From the NCBI GenBank assembly GCA_949316235.1, contig OX438752.1:2069001-2133000 (forward strand): a stretch of DNA of 64,000 nt, given 5' to 3'. The notes below the pieces were generated by a model that searched no databases, was not told the DNA's origin, and worked only from the letters and a program-made list of their open reading frames with translations. The position numbers and the translations under genes are program-made. This DNA comes from Oegoconia quadripuncta (lineage: Eukaryota; Arthropoda; Insecta; Lepidoptera; Autostichidae). Positions 50,621 to 61,671 of this stretch are shown piece by piece (the first letter of the stretch is position 1; each line of letters opens with the position of its first letter).

Positions 50621-51212
50621 ACTAAGTAACTACATATCAACGCCCCAGGGGCGGCCGAATAAAACACTATTGTGGCCCGTCTCTCTCAAATTACCTCTGC
50701 ATATGAAACTGTAATATTAAATTATTCCGTACGGGTGAATCCGGGGAGCGTCACCTAGCTACCTCCTGGGGATACCCCACTATGTTTTATAGCGTGTTAC
50801 ATAATAAAACTAACTTAGTTTTGGGCCTTTTCATGTTCGTCCCATTAAATTTAAATGTAATATAAATTCTAAATTGTTTATTTTGTTCAATTGGGCTCGA
50901 AGGACCATTTTGAATGTTAGCATTTTATAAATAATAATAAATAATGTTTATGTCCTGAAAGCCTACTTAAAAGTACAATCTGTTAAAAATATTTTACAAT
51001 GTATGGTAATTAATAACATTAGAGAGTAATCTGAGGCCAAGAAACATACGAGGGAGTAATTGACGCTAAAATGGGTCTAAACCTGTACTATAGCGTCATC
51101 TGTATAATATATTAGTACCTAGTTGCTGATTGCCAATTATTGTATTAGGTTTTGTGAAAGAATAAAGTTACAAAGCACTCATAAAGAAATTGCACTATTT
51201 TTTTATTTTTTT
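50621..51212. other. No recognised feature
   Basis: Includes GGTGAATCCGGGGAGCGTCA; nothing assigned. Confidence 0.4.
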
Positions 51213-51543
51213 TTATTTATGCACGGCGGGTTCGTACTTGACCTCAATCATACCTGATGTTAAGTGAAGATGAGGTCAAAGGTGGAAGCGTACTGACCCG
51301 GAAACCTCAACACATTTGGGGGACTGGCTATCTTATCTCTGACAACCGGAACACAACAATGCTATTAACATTGCTGCTTGGCGGCAGATTTAGATAAGAT
51401 GGTGGTATAGCTAGTCAGGCGGACATTTGAAATGCCCTACCACCAACCAAACCGAGTACTTAAACATGTACCCCGCTGGGGATCGAACCCGCGACCTCCG
51501 AATCGTAAACCCAACGCTGTTTACATTGAGCCACGGAGGCGGT
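51213..51543 (-). mobile_element. SINE-C, full length
   Basis: T-rich tail, ATGCACGGCGGGTTCGTACT, GGAAGCGTACTGACCCGGAA, CCAAACCGAGTACTTAAACA, GGGGATCGAACCCGCGACCT, CATTGAGCCACGGAGGCGG. Best minus-strand reference copy here. Confidence 0.92.
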
Positions 51544-51725
51544 TAAAATTATACCAATTAATTATACGGAACGAAGAAGTTATATTCACCAATCGACGTT
51601 GTGGGGCTGATAATGATGATGATTGAATCAGGAACTTATTGATTTCTCATGCGCTTTAATATTATTTGGTAAAGTTAACCTTGATATCCTGGCCTTCTTG
51701 CGGTTATCATTTGGTTATTACAGAA

Positions 51726-51822
51726 AACCGCCTCCGTGGCTCAATGTAAACAACATTGGGTTTGCGATTCGGAGGTCGCGGTTCGAATCCCAGCGGGGTA
51801 CATGTTTAAGTACTCGGCTTGG
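51726..51822 (+). mobile_element. SINE-C 5' part
   Basis: ACCGCCTCCGTGGCTCAATG, GGTCGCGGTTCGAATCCCAG, GGGGTACATGTTTAAGTACT. Truncated after TTGG. Confidence 0.8.
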
Positions 51823-52344
51823 TTTCTAATTCCTGGAATATACATAAAGAAAATTACGTAAAAATGAAATCGCAGATGCGCTCCAGAAACAATATCGCGA
51901 ACTGTAAGTGTTCGATTCAGATACGCGATCAAATATTGCCATCATAACTATTCTCTCAATATCATCAAAGCTTTTTTATCGGATATTACCCGCCATATTA
52001 AATGGCTTTAAAATTTTAAATTAAATTCCATTTTATTGTCATCATAAAATGTCCCATAAAGTCCATGGGGATAAACATTGCCAGTTCATCGATGTGGCTA
52101 TAAATTTCTGGTAAATCAAGCGTATCGCTCCGGATAATGCTGGATTTACGCACAGATAAGTTCCATCGACTCTTGTAATAAAAAGTTTTGGACTATTTGA
52201 ATGGATCGCGAATAAAAGAAGTTTTACTGCCAATTTAGTTACACTGTGGCGAGCAATGTCAAACGATTGTACACATATGGCCCTGAAATGTCCAGAAATA
52301 GTAACATTTCTCAGAAAAACATAGAAGCTAGAATTGCATATTTT
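51823..52344. other. No recognised feature
   Basis: A 106-codon minus frame (52042-52362) has no recognisable domain; not called. Confidence 0.4.
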
Positions 52345-52605
52345 AATTCTTGTCACATACATACAGCGCCATCTAGTTCTACACTAAGCAACTACGCTGG
52401 TATTATGGATACCAGATGGTTGATACACTATACAAATACATTTCTTTTTTGTAAATAAATACATATATAAATGAAAAACATCCATAATTCGTGAGCACAT
52501 GACATTGTCTATATTCATCATATATGTGCCCCTAACGGGATTCGAACCCGCAACCTTTTGGTTTAGCAGTCAGAGTTTCTAACAACTACACCAAACATGT
52601 CGTCA
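52345..52605 (-). mobile_element. SINE-B
   Basis: AGCGCCATCTAGTTCTACAC, GGATACCAGATGGTTGATAC, ACGGGATTCGAACCCGCAAC, CAACTACACCAAACATGTCG. Full-length. Confidence 0.88.
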
Positions 52606-52778
52606 TATTCACTAGTGACACTTCTAGCTGCTGCCATAAATATAAGCGATGTGGAAAGTACAGGAGCGAAATGCACTCGGCATAAAGCTCTATTTTACGC
52701 TTAAGCAGTTTTACCGAGATGGTGAATTTTTTGCTTTTACGCTGAAAACTACCTATATTCATTTTTCACATTTCATGT

Positions 52779-52877
52779 AATACAATACAATACAATACAA
52801 TACAATACAATACAATACAATACAATACAATACAATACAATACAATACAAATACTCTTTATTGCGCAAAATAATAAT
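52779..52877 (-). mobile_element. LINE-5-type tail with (ACAAT)n
   Basis: About 14 units of ACAAT, then ACTCTTTATTGCGCAAAATA: the minus-strand form of the GCGCAATAAAGAGTATTTG + (TTGTA)n tail. Confidence 0.8.
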
Positions 52878-52884
52878 AATAAAG

Positions 52885-55302
52885 CCAAATACGTGCCTAA
52901 ATCGAAGCAAAAAAGTAAAAATTATCCAATTTGGTTCTCAAACGACTTGAAGAAACTCTTGCGGGAGAAAAATAGATATCGCATTAAAGCAAACAGGTAC
53001 GGTAACCCTCTCGACGCTGTGACATTCCGAATGCTGAAGAAAAGGTGTGAGAAGTTTCAAGATACTTGTTACAAAAATTACTTGCGACGCCTTGAGGACT
53101 CTCTTACAAGCAACCCTAAGCGTTTCTGGTCTTATATTAAAAATAAGCGCAGAAACAGCAGTAATTATCCGTCTGAAATGTTCTTGGAAGACAAAGTTGC
53201 CAACAGCGGTCCTGATATATGCAACCTATTTTCGTCCAGCTTTGCTTCGGTTTATGACGCTACGGGTGCCTTGCCTTGTAATAATAATCGATGCTGTGGG
53301 CCATATGCGATTGGTTCGTTGGGTGCCGTACGGTTTCACATAGAAGACGTCATTAAAGCTCTCAGAAAACTTAACCCACATAAGGGCGCAGGCACTGATA
53401 ATATTCCGTCATATTTTGTCTCGAAATGTGCTGGAGCCTTGTCTTATCCGCTGTATTTGATATTCAATACCTCGACTCGTTTTGGTGTATTCCCATCCTT
53501 GTGGAAGATAGCCCGAATTGTGCCAATCTTCAAGTCAGGTGACAGAAGTCTAATAAAAAATTATAGGCCCATAGCCATTTTGCCAGTATTCGGTAAGCTG
53601 TTGGAATCCATGATATGCCCAATTATTACACGGCACGTAAAACAGTCTTTATCTACGCAGCAGCATGGTTTTATGGCCTCGCGGTCTACTGCCACTAATT
53701 TGGTGTCGTTCACTAAGGGTGTAATTGGCTCGGTTGACGTGGGAGTGCCCGTGGATGTTATTTACACTGATTTTAGCAAGGCGTTTGACAGAGTCGATCA
53801 TGGGATCTTGTTGTCTAAGCTATCTGGATTCGGGGTGTGCGGTTCATTGCATGATTGGTGTGCATCTTATCTGACCGATAGGACCTCTATTGTTGTGGTC
53901 AATGGATTCGCATCGGATCCATTTCGTGCTGGTTCTGGCGTTCCCCAGGGATCGCATTTAGGTCCATTGCTGTTTAATATTTTCATCAATGACATAACCA
54001 CGTGTTTCAATAATTCCCAAGTCTATCTTTTTGCGGACGACCTGAAGTTTTCAAGGCCCATTCTGACCAATCGGGACGCTCTGGGGTTACAAAGTGACTT
54101 AAACAATCTTGTCCAGTGGTGTGAGGATAATAAAATGTCCTTGAACGTGGAAAAATGTCACGTGATTCGCTTCACCAGGGGTAAGTCGTTATTAGATCAC
54201 GCCTATAGACTCGGTGATGTGGAACTCCAAAGCGTTGAGCAGTTGCGGGATCTGGGAGTTACACTTGACACAAAATTACGATTTAACGTCCATATCGACG
54301 AAATCTGCGCGAGAGGATTCAGAATGCTGGGTTTCATTTTGCGTAACTGTGGGGATTTTAAGGCGGTCGCCTGTAAAATGGCCATCTACAATGCTTTGGT
54401 CAGGAGCGGTCTGGAGTACTGTAGCGTCGTATGGAATCCTCATTACGACGTTTACATAAAGCGCATAGAACGGATTCAGAGAAGATTCCTTTGGCACCTA
54501 GCTTTCAGTTGTAACATCGCTGGAAGTGTTCACGGTTACGACTCTCGTCTGAGTCATTTTGGAATGAAGTCTCTTGCTAGTCGTAGGTTCTTACATGATC
54601 AAGTTTTTCTATATAAACTGGCAAATGGTATTTCAGACTGTCCCGAGCTTTTATCTGATTTAAGAATACAGGTGCCTGCCAGATTGCCTCGGACCAATCA
54701 GTATGTGCCATTTTGTACGTCCGCAGCGAGAACAAATCTCGGGCACTTTTCGCCAATCAACAGACTTGTCAGAGGCTACAACACACTCTTTAAAAAGACT
54801 GACGTGGACATGTTCTCTGACGGGTTGAGTGAGTTTAGGAAAGCGGTCTGTGAGTATAGGTCGGGACCCTCATCCTCAAATTGAGGGTTCATTTCTCACT
54901 CATTACATTCACCGTCGGTAAACACGCCCGCTCCGGGACAGTACTGCCAACTGAGAGTTAATTATATTATGACTTGTACTCTGTTGTTGTTTCTTACTGT
55001 TTCTTATTGTTCTTTTGTGTTGTTGTAATTCACGTAGTTTATGTTTAATTTTATTTTTAAAAATTCTATTGTATCTAATGTACCCAGTTTCTGGAAGGTA
55101 TTGATTTCTTTGACATTTATTTAATTTCTGAACATGTTTCATATAATATTGTTTAATGTCTACCGCTACAAATATTTGCATGTCGTGGTTACTTATAATT
55201 AAGGTGGCGCATGCACTGTGTACAATTGCGTTTTTGCCACATTGGACTGGTATGTGTCAATCTTGTTAGTAATCCTAAAAATAAATAAATAAAAAATAAA
55301 AA
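52885..55302 (+). mobile_element. Jockey-superfamily LINE, 5'-truncated
   Basis: A single LINE insertion with AATAAAG duplications at 52878-52884 and 55303-55309. It holds a long RT frame to 54884 and a ~410-bp 3' UTR ending in an AATAAATAAA-type A-rich tail. The ORF1 and endonuclease parts are missing. It landed at the inner edge of an older LINE-5 tail. Confidence 0.85.
52893..54884 (+). CDS. Reverse transcriptase of Jockey-type LINE (ORF2 part)
   Basis: 663 codons without a stop. The frame is also open upstream to the insertion edge, and GTG at 52893 is not a real start: the endonuclease-coding half was lost by 5' truncation. RT motifs in order: NYRPIAILPVFGKLLES (223-239), QHGFMASRSTATNL (257-270), YTDFSKAFDRVDH (291-303, first catalytic Asp 293), GVPQGSHLGPLLFNIFIND (349-367), FADD (380-383, catalytic Asp pair 382-383), NKMSLNVEKC. 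The C-terminal third carries LEYCSVVWNPHYDVYIKRIE and RIQRRFLWHL, typical of the Jockey/CR1 thumb region. All catalytic residues are present. In cells such proteins prime reverse transcription at nicked DNA; this copy lacks its nuclease and promoter. The clean frame and target duplications indicate a recent insertion. Jockey versus CR1 placement is inference. Confidence 0.9.
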   Translation: MPKSKQKSKNYPIWFSNDLKKLLREKNRYRIKANRYGNPLDAVTFRMLKKRCEKFQDTCYKNYLRRLEDSLTSNPKRFWSYIKNKRRNSSNYPSEMFLEDKVANSGPDICNLFSSSFASVYDATGALPCNNNRCCGPYAIGSLGAVRFHIEDVIKALRKLNPHKGAGTDNIPSYFVSKCAGALSYPLYLIFNTSTRFGVFPSLWKIARIVPIFKSGDRSLIKNYRPIAILPVFGKLLESMICPIITRHVKQSLSTQQHGFMASRSTATNLVSFTKGVIGSVDVGVPVDVIYTDFSKAFDRVDHGILLSKLSGFGVCGSLHDWCASYLTDRTSIVVVNGFASDPFRAGSGVPQGSHLGPLLFNIFINDITTCFNNSQVYLFADDLKFSRPILTNRDALGLQSDLNNLVQWCEDNKMSLNVEKCHVIRFTRGKSLLDHAYRLGDVELQSVEQLRDLGVTLDTKLRFNVHIDEICARGFRMLGFILRNCGDFKAVACKMAIYNALVRSGLEYCSVVWNPHYDVYIKRIERIQRRFLWHLAFSCNIAGSVHGYDSRLSHFGMKSLASRRFLHDQVFLYKLANGISDCPELLSDLRIQVPARLPRTNQYVPFCTSAARTNLGHFSPINRLVRGYNTLFKKTDVDMFSDGLSEFRKAVCEYRSGPSSSN

Positions 55303-55655
55303 AATAAAGTGTGTGTCGCTAAATGGGTCAAATAAACGATTCTTATTCTCTTATTCTTATACTGATTCAAATATAAATAATAGTAAAGTGAGTTGTCAGT
55401 TATTTTGATGACCTTTTATTAAACTGGCGGGTATTTTATGCAGACCAATTCGCTCACTGTATTTATTTGCCGAATTTAATTGTCCTCTGTGTTGTTCTTA
55501 AACAATAAATGAAATAAATAAATATCCTTAGACATACACACATCGCCATCTAGTTCCACAGTAAGCAACTATAGGCTTGTGTTGTGGATACCAGATGGAT
55601 GATATACTACATAAATACATTTTTTTTTTTTGTAAATTAATACTTATTAGAAATG

Positions 55656-56451
55656 AAATCAAAATCAAAATAAAAAAATGCTTATTTTGTAGGTACACAG
55701 GGTACACTTAAAATAGTCAGATTGTACATTTTTTAAGCTACTGCTTATTCAAAAGCTCAAAAAGCCAAAAGTTGCTCTTTATAAAAAAAGGTTTTTATGT
55801 TACAAAATTATTAATTATTATTTTATATTATAATATTTCATTATTAATTGTGAAATAGCCTGGTTACGCGAACGGGCTGTTCTAGTCCATGAATGTTTAT
55901 CATCTAAATAATTTGATATATTATAATATGCTTTCTTAATAAGTTTCTGTTTTATAGTATCTTTAAATTTATTGAAAGGAAGATTTTGTATATCAACAGG
56001 AACCTTATTAAAAAAGCGTATACATAACCCTTTGAATGAATTACTGACTTTGCGGAGGCGACTTATGTGACCTGCAAGTTTATCTTTATTTCTTGTATTG
56101 ACATCATGATTATCACTATTTTTCCTAAATGATGCTATATTTTAGATTTTAAAAAATGAACTGTGACGAAAAGATTAGAATATTATACTCTTTAAATCTG
56201 TCTTTAAGTGACACTGCAGGTCTCAATTGATAAACTGAGCGAACGGCTCGTTTTTGTAAAACAAAAATTGTATTTATATCCGCGACATTTCCCCACAGCA
56301 AGATACCGTAAGGCATCAGGCTATGGAAATAACTAAAATACACTAATCTAGCAGTATTTACGTCCGATATTTGTCTAAATTTTTTGACTGCATAGGCTGC
56401 AGAGCTGATCTTCTTCGCCAATTTATGGATATGAGGACCCCATTGTAAAAT
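55656..56451 (-). mobile_element. LINE-1 C-terminus and 3' UTR, longest copy
   Basis: Tail (TCAAAA)n, AATGCTTATTTTGTAGGTAC. Minus coding: RDILQWGPHIHKLAKKISSA, AYAVKKFRQISDVNTARLVY, SYFHSLMPYGILLWGN, RAVRSVYQLRPAVSLKDRFK, then NTRNKDKLAGHISRLRKVSN and FNKVPVDIQNLPFNKFKDTI after frame damage. The HSLMPYGILLWG motif is typical of the post-RT region of CR1/Jockey-type LINEs. Confidence 0.9.
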
Positions 56452-56536
56452 ATCCCTATCTCGGGTACACATGTCCGTATTCATCACATAAACATATGCC
56501 CCTAACGGGGTTCGAATCCGCAACCTTTTGGTATAG

Positions 56537-56724
56537 TTTTTTTTTTTTTTTAATTAGAATGGGATCGCTCTTGACCTTAATCTGGACTAATGTCGAGATA
56601 AGGTCTACGATGGAACGAGCTTTCCCAGAAGATGCCTATTTAACCTGACTTTAAAGAGCTGCGGGTTATATGCGATTGGAAACACAGACGGAGGTAATGC
56701 GTTCCACTCCTTAGTGATGAGAGT
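56537..56724 (-). mobile_element. LINE-4 C-terminus and 3' UTR
   Basis: T run, TAGAATGGGATCGCTCTTGA, CTGGACTAATGTCGAGATAA. Minus frame: TLITKEWNALPPSVFPIAYN, PQLFKVRLNRHLLGKLVPS, stop. Jockey/CR1-type C-terminal block. Confidence 0.82.
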
Positions 56725-57077
56725 TGCTAACCACTACACCAAACAAGTCATTAACAACAACAAACAATGGAACTTTGGATTGGTTTTTAGGTATGTCAGT
56801 AAATAACAAACAAAAGCAATGCGAAAGAGAAGTTGAAAAAGTTGCAGCTGTCAGCAAAACTGATATAAAATAATAAGTCTAGAGGTAACGGCTCAACCCC
56901 TTTAATGCCGTGGTTTATGTTACAAGTGATAACAGGGGTAAATATTAACCAATTCATAATATAGATAGCTCATATATAGATATTATAGTTAGTTAATTGT
57001 TTAAAATAATGACAGGTGCAATTAAATATCGAATCAAAAAATATTATATCCTTTATATGAAAATATATTATATGATA

Positions 57078-57209
57078 TATTTGGTTGCCTGGAAGAGCAC
57101 GCTTTTAGTGATAAAGCCGCCTAATTGTACTCTTATCAGTATTGTGTTTTGTAAAATGTATGTTCTCCTTTTGTACAATAAACTGTATTTGTATTGTATT
57201 GTATTGTAT
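57078..57209 (+). mobile_element. LINE-5 3' end
   Basis: TTGGTTGCCTGGAAGAGCAC, GTGATAAAGCCGCCTAATTG, TGTTCTCCTTTTGTACAATA, (TTGTA)n. 56751-57077 is AT-rich and unassigned. Confidence 0.8.
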
Positions 57210-57467
57210 ATCAATAACTCGCAATACGTGTTCTGCCTATTAAGGCGTACTAAATATTGAAAGGTGTTTACTGTAAATTATAGTCGAGACTGAATACTCC
57301 AACAGACAAACCGATCAATTTGGCTTTGTGGGGTTAGCCTATAACTGCATATCTGTGTAATAAAGATAAATACATAATAAATAAATAGCTAAATTCCAAT
57401 CATTATTTACTTCTTGTACCTATACGGTGTAGTAATGAAATGAAATGAAAATCCGAATGAAATTTAA

Positions 57468-57898
57468 CCGCCTCCGTGGTTCAATGTAAACAACATTGGG
57501 TTTACGATTCGGAGGTCGCGGGTTCGATCCCCAGCGGGGTACATGTTTAAGTACTCGGTTTGGTTGGTGGTAGGGCATTTTAAATGTCCGCCTGGCTAGC
57601 TACCACCATCTTATTTAAATCTGCCGCCAAGCAGCAATGTTAATAGCATTGTTGTGTTCCGGTTTTTTTTTTTTTTTTTTTTTATATGAGAGAGCGGCAA
57701 ACGAGCATGCGGGTCACCTGATGGAAAGTAATCACCGCCGCCCATGGACACCCGCAACACCAAAAGGGTCACAGATAAGATAGCCAGTGCCCCAAATGTG
57801 TTGGGGTTTCCGGGTCAGTACGCTTCCACCTTCGACCTCATCTTCACTTAACATCAGGTGTGATTGAGGTCAAGTACCAACCCGTTGTGCATAAAAAA
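57468..57898 (+). mobile_element. SINE-C, full length, split by LINE-2 tail
   Basis: ACCGCCTCCGTGGTTCAATG, GGTCGCGGGTTCGATCCCCA, GTTAATAGCATTGTTGTGTT, break at CCGGT, resumes AAGATAGCCAGTGCCCCAAA, CCCGTTGTGCATAAAAA. Confidence 0.9.
57662..57775 (-). mobile_element. LINE-2 3' UTR inserted in SINE-C
   Basis: ~22-nt T run, ATATGAGAGAGCGGCAAACG, CATGGACACCCGCAACACCA, AAAGGGTCACAG. The TTGTCAGAG segment of SINE-C is missing at the junction, so the insertion deleted a few target bases. Confidence 0.85.
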
Positions 57899-58331
57899 AA
57901 CTACTGGACTAGGTTCGATGCGGGGCGGGTATTACCATAAGTTAGAGAGCATAAGAGTAGAGAAAGTAAGGGTTAGGTAAGAGAATGGGGAAATTGGCTG
58001 CATCTACTGAAACGCTATGATTAGGTACCTTGATGATGACTCTCGTTCACAGGGTCCAAGGTTCACAGGGTCCAAGGTTTGAAGCCAGACCTGGCAGCTT
58101 GTTCCCCACCTTCACTTCACCAGAAAACAGCGGGTCCTTCGATAGTCAACTGTAGTAGACTTAACATGGGAATGTAACGTAGTAGCGGCGTGTAAGTTGG
58201 ATGGTGGGGCCGTCGAAGACCACCCGCAACGTGAGGAGTCCGATAATCGACGGTACGCGATGACGGTCAATAATAAAATTGATAATAAAATTAAGTGCAT
58301 ATTTTAAAATGTACCTATATAATGTAATTTT
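57899..58331. other. No recognised feature
   Basis: Has a direct GTTCACAGGGTCCAAGG duplication at about 58048 and 58062. Short minus frames with no known domain. Confidence 0.4.
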
Positions 58332-58625
58332 TTTTATGCACAACTGGTTGGTACTTGAACTCAATCACACCTGATGTTAAGTGAAGATGAGGTCGAAGGT
58401 GGAAGCGTACTGACCTGGCAACCCCAATATATAACACAGTAATGCTATTAACATTGCTGCTTGGCGGCAGATTTAGATAAGATGGTGGTAGCTAGCCAGG
58501 CGGACATTTAAAATGCCCTACCACCAATCAAACCGAGTACTTAAACATGTACCCCGCTGGCGGTCGAACCCGCGACCTCCGAATCGTAAACCCAATGTTG
58601 TTTACATTGAGCCACGGAGGCGGTT
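58332..58625 (-). mobile_element. SINE-C, subfamily with middle deletion
   Basis: ATGCACAACTGGTTGGTACT, ACTGACCTGGCAACCCCAAT, ATATAACACAGTAATGC, GGCGGTCGAACCCGCGACCT, TTGAGCCACGGAGGCGG. Same middle deletion as 41960. Confidence 0.9.
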
Positions 58626-59324
58626 ATTTATTTGTCATAGAAGTGATATTTCTCTTAACACTTACACCACGGACGTAACACGCTAGCCGCTCGTTAAGTC
58701 GACGCTAATTGTTCGTCTTTTATTACCTATTTACCCTTCACCGGGTCAGTGCCCGGGGTGATGAGAAATATCTTTTGGAGACAATATAATTTGCATTTCG
58801 CGTTTTTGTGTCGTTGTGAAATTTAGGTAGTTTGTACAATGGAAAATGCGAGGTTACACTAAGTTTTTGCAGTTGTTCCAAATAAATTTTCTATTGTTTA
58901 ATTGCAATGTAGTTATATTTTTTAATAAAAGAATAAGAATAATGTTTATTCAGAAAATGTTACATAGTTAAAATTAAATATGTTAGGCTATACTAAGACT
59001 CACGAAAAGTACCGTGATCGACTTTATGTTAAGCAGTGAGGACCATTGGGACCTTGTGCAGGAACATATAAAGTCGATCATTTCTTTAAATAACAACTAT
59101 AAATGGAAACATTGGTAACATCATTTCAACTGGACCGCTTATTGCTTGCGGAGAGAGACTGGACATACATACACATATAACGCCAACAAACACATAACAC
59201 CCGTGGTTTTTCGTCGGGGGTCAAAAACAGTGCACAACATTACAACTCCACTCTAAGAACCAGGTCTTATGTTTCGTGATTTCCTTCTCGCTTGTATCTT
59301 TCCTTAAGTATTTCTTCCTCAATC
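58626..59324. other. No recognised feature
   Basis: Unassigned; includes CACCGGGTCAGTGCCCGGGG, a small GC-rich stem. Confidence 0.4.
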
Positions 59325-59515
59325 ACCATATCTCTGCTCTAATACACTATGTCCATAGCTGGGGGGGCCTGGTGACCTGTAATTCTGGTTCTTCCTTTTC
59401 AGGCACCAGTCTTCCCACAAATGAGTTCTATGTATTACCTAGTCCTAAAATCACTTTGTAAAGCGTCATTTGTGGTGAGAAAATAAACAATTTTAATTTT
59501 TATTATTATTTTATT
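59325..59515 (+). mobile_element. LINE-like 3' UTR with AATAAA end
   Basis: CATAGCTGGGGGGGCCTGGT, TTCAGGCACCAGTCTTCCC, TTGTGGTGAGAAAATAAAC, (ATTTT)-like tail. Similar plan to the retrosequence nested in MITE-B. Confidence 0.45.
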
Positions 59516-59519
59516 TATC

Positions 59520-60611
59520 ATGAAACACAAAGAAGAGCGGAAGAGCGCGAGCTAGCCGCGCTTTCCGGAGGGGCCACCTAAAGGCTGCCCGATACCTTAA
59601 CAGAAGTTAGGGTATAGAGCAGCTGGAGGGCACCTGACAGCTGTCTGAAGTAGTGCACCCAAGTTCCAGGAAGCTGTCGTAAAGGTGTGGCTAATAGGCG
59701 GAGTTTTAGCCGGTACGAGTTTGGCACTACGTTCGGGTGGATATAGCCTCGCGCTTTTATAGCCGCGGGTGATATCGACTCGAACGTGCACTCCACCTCC
59801 AAAAAAAAAGGGCTATACTTAGTAGCACTAATACAAAAGCCATAGCTGCTTAACTAGGTTTATGCAACCTGTAATTCAGCATGCAATGCCCTTCCCCTGG
59901 AGATTAAGTAGGATTAGCCTATTGTAACGTTGCGTCTAGCGCCGTTACGCTTTTATCTTTAATTTACACACACACACACACACGCACACACTACTTCATC
60001 TTTATAATAAAAGTTTCCTACGGAACCCTCAAATTATCAGTTTATTTAAAAAGGGTCTCACCACGGTTTTGCGGTACGCTAATCTGTCCGGTTGCGATGA
60101 CGTCGCTAAGACGATTTCTAATTAGAGTGGGGGAACCCGAATCGTCCTCTGTTCAACCGCGACCTTGCTACCGGGAGAACACTGCTTCGGTTGCACCTCA
60201 ACCCTCAACCAAATTTAAAGTACACTACGGAAGATCCCTCTAGGGATCAAGTTCCTAAATAACTACTGTCGGCGTCGACATCCAGATCTGCACCTGGGAG
60301 ACATTCGGGGTAGATCTACCCTCCCCCCGAAAACCGTTGATCCAGCCTAACCCTCCTCGTGTGGTCTACGAGAGGACTCGAGGGCTACGTCCACTGCAGC
60401 TCCAAGACCGTCAGGCCAGTGACCGTACGGGGAGATTTGCCGAGGGGTGCAGGGGAGTGAGCTGAATGAACAATAAACCCACTATATCCAAATCAAATTG
60501 GTATTCCTTTTTTATTCTATCTACCTGCTGGCGGCTAAACGGGTGCTAGCGCCCTAAGAACAACCCTAACCGCCGCACTATCTTAATAGAGGGGTGATAT
60601 ATAGCGGATGA
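59520..60611. other. GC-rich unclassified block
   Basis: 59520-59820: GAGCGCGAGCTAGCCGCGCT, GCGGAGTTTTAGCCGGTACG; minus frames of 64-74 codons with no recognised domain. (CA)n at 59968-59990. 60050-60620: GGTTGCGATGACGTCGCTAA, GGTAGATCTACCCTCCCCCC, GAACAATAAACCC (polyadenylation-like). It could be LTR or LINE UTR sequence; no second copy in the window. Confidence 0.3.
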
Positions 60612-60830
60612 GTTATTTTACCGTAAAGAAACTAATAGGGCATATTCGGTAAGTGAAATGGAAGTTATCGTCATAGGTAGTTAATTTTTTTCTTTTGCCG
60701 GAGATTGATAAGCCACTGGCGGCATTCCTAGGGTTTATAGTTATCATGCGAATTTTAATTGGCACTCATAATGTATGCTACACCGCCTAATCAACAAATA
60801 AAATTAGTTCTTTAATTCAAAATATAAGAT

Positions 60831-60872
<42 letters not shown>

Positions 60873-61438
60873 TAGCTTTACACCTGTATACTATGTCTAT
60901 ATTAACACTCTTAAACTTTCATTTTTAGGGCGTACAGAATATTATTTTTTCAATCGTGCTTTACGGCCAAAATGAATCTGAGCCATGAATAATAACATTT
61001 TGTGGAATTTTCTTAGATGTAAGGCACATCTATTTTCTAAAATAACAAACTAGATTATAATCTAAATATTTCATCGTCTGCATCTCAAGATTTTAGGTAT
61101 ATTTTGTCTAAATCACTTTTTTGCAACTTTAAAAACACAAGCGTAATGAATTTAAATCTAAAAAAAACAAACTATTTTGGCTCTCCTGTAAAGTCGGGTT
61201 TTGTGCTTTACGTCAATTGAAATTACAAGTATCGATATTTTCTCCAAGTTGTTTTAATTCATTTGAATTTAATGATGTAATTATGTGCAATAGGCTACAT
61301 ACGCGACCGTAAAATGCCACAACGCTGTATAATATTTTATGGTTTTGAAGAAAAAAAAATTAAACTACCTATGACCTTCTATTTCACTTACCTAATATGC
61401 CCTATTTTTTTCCTTACGGTAAAAAAAACTTATCCAGT
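60612..61438. mobile_element. MITE-C copy 2 (~825 bp)
   Basis: Left: GATGAGTTATTTTACCGTAA, GGGCATATTCGGTAAGTGAA, ATGGAAGTTATCGTCATAGG. Right: ACCTATGACCTTCTATTTCA, CTTACCTAATATGCCC, CCTTACGGTAAAAAAAACTT. The arms are inverted and match 24787-25084, but the interior is different and longer and includes a ~31-nt A run (60836-60867). No frame above ~60 codons. Confidence 0.75.
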
Positions 61439-61671
61439 ATAATGAAGGCAATTTGGGTAAATAGATTTTATCGACGATAGCTAAGAGCGGTGCGCTGGTG
61501 GAAGAAATAACTACTCGTTTTCGTATAGACTGTGTTAATAAAATAAAGAAAATATATAGAGAAAGCAACTAAAGCAAAAACCGAAACGCCAAGATGCCAA
61601 AAATTATGTGTTGTCAATTTAGAATTTGCTCGTTCTTAAAAAGTAAATATGAACATTGGTGGCCAGTTATA

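Larger units (their letters stand above)
55515..56750 (-). mobile_element. SINE-B split by two LINE insertions
   Basis: Pieces: 55515-55655 (CATCGCCATCTAGTTCCACA, GGATACCAGATGGATGATAT), 56452-56536 (TCTCGGGTACACATGTCCGT, CGGGGTTCGAATCCGCAACC) and ~56725-56750 (AGTTGCTAACCACTACACCA). Joined, they give one normal SINE-B. A 124-codon minus frame crossing SINE-B and LINE-1 is accidental. Confidence 0.88.

Noticed and set aside
51432..51626. 63-65-codon frames starting MPYHQPNRVLKHV (also at 28973 and 5881)
   Set aside because: Identical frames recur because they lie in SINE-C; not genes.
53047..54497. Short frames within the Jockey RT
   Set aside because: Shadow frames of the 663-codon RT.
56149..56523. 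124-codon minus frame
   Set aside because: Starts in SINE-B and runs into LINE-1 coding sequence. Only the LINE part is biological.
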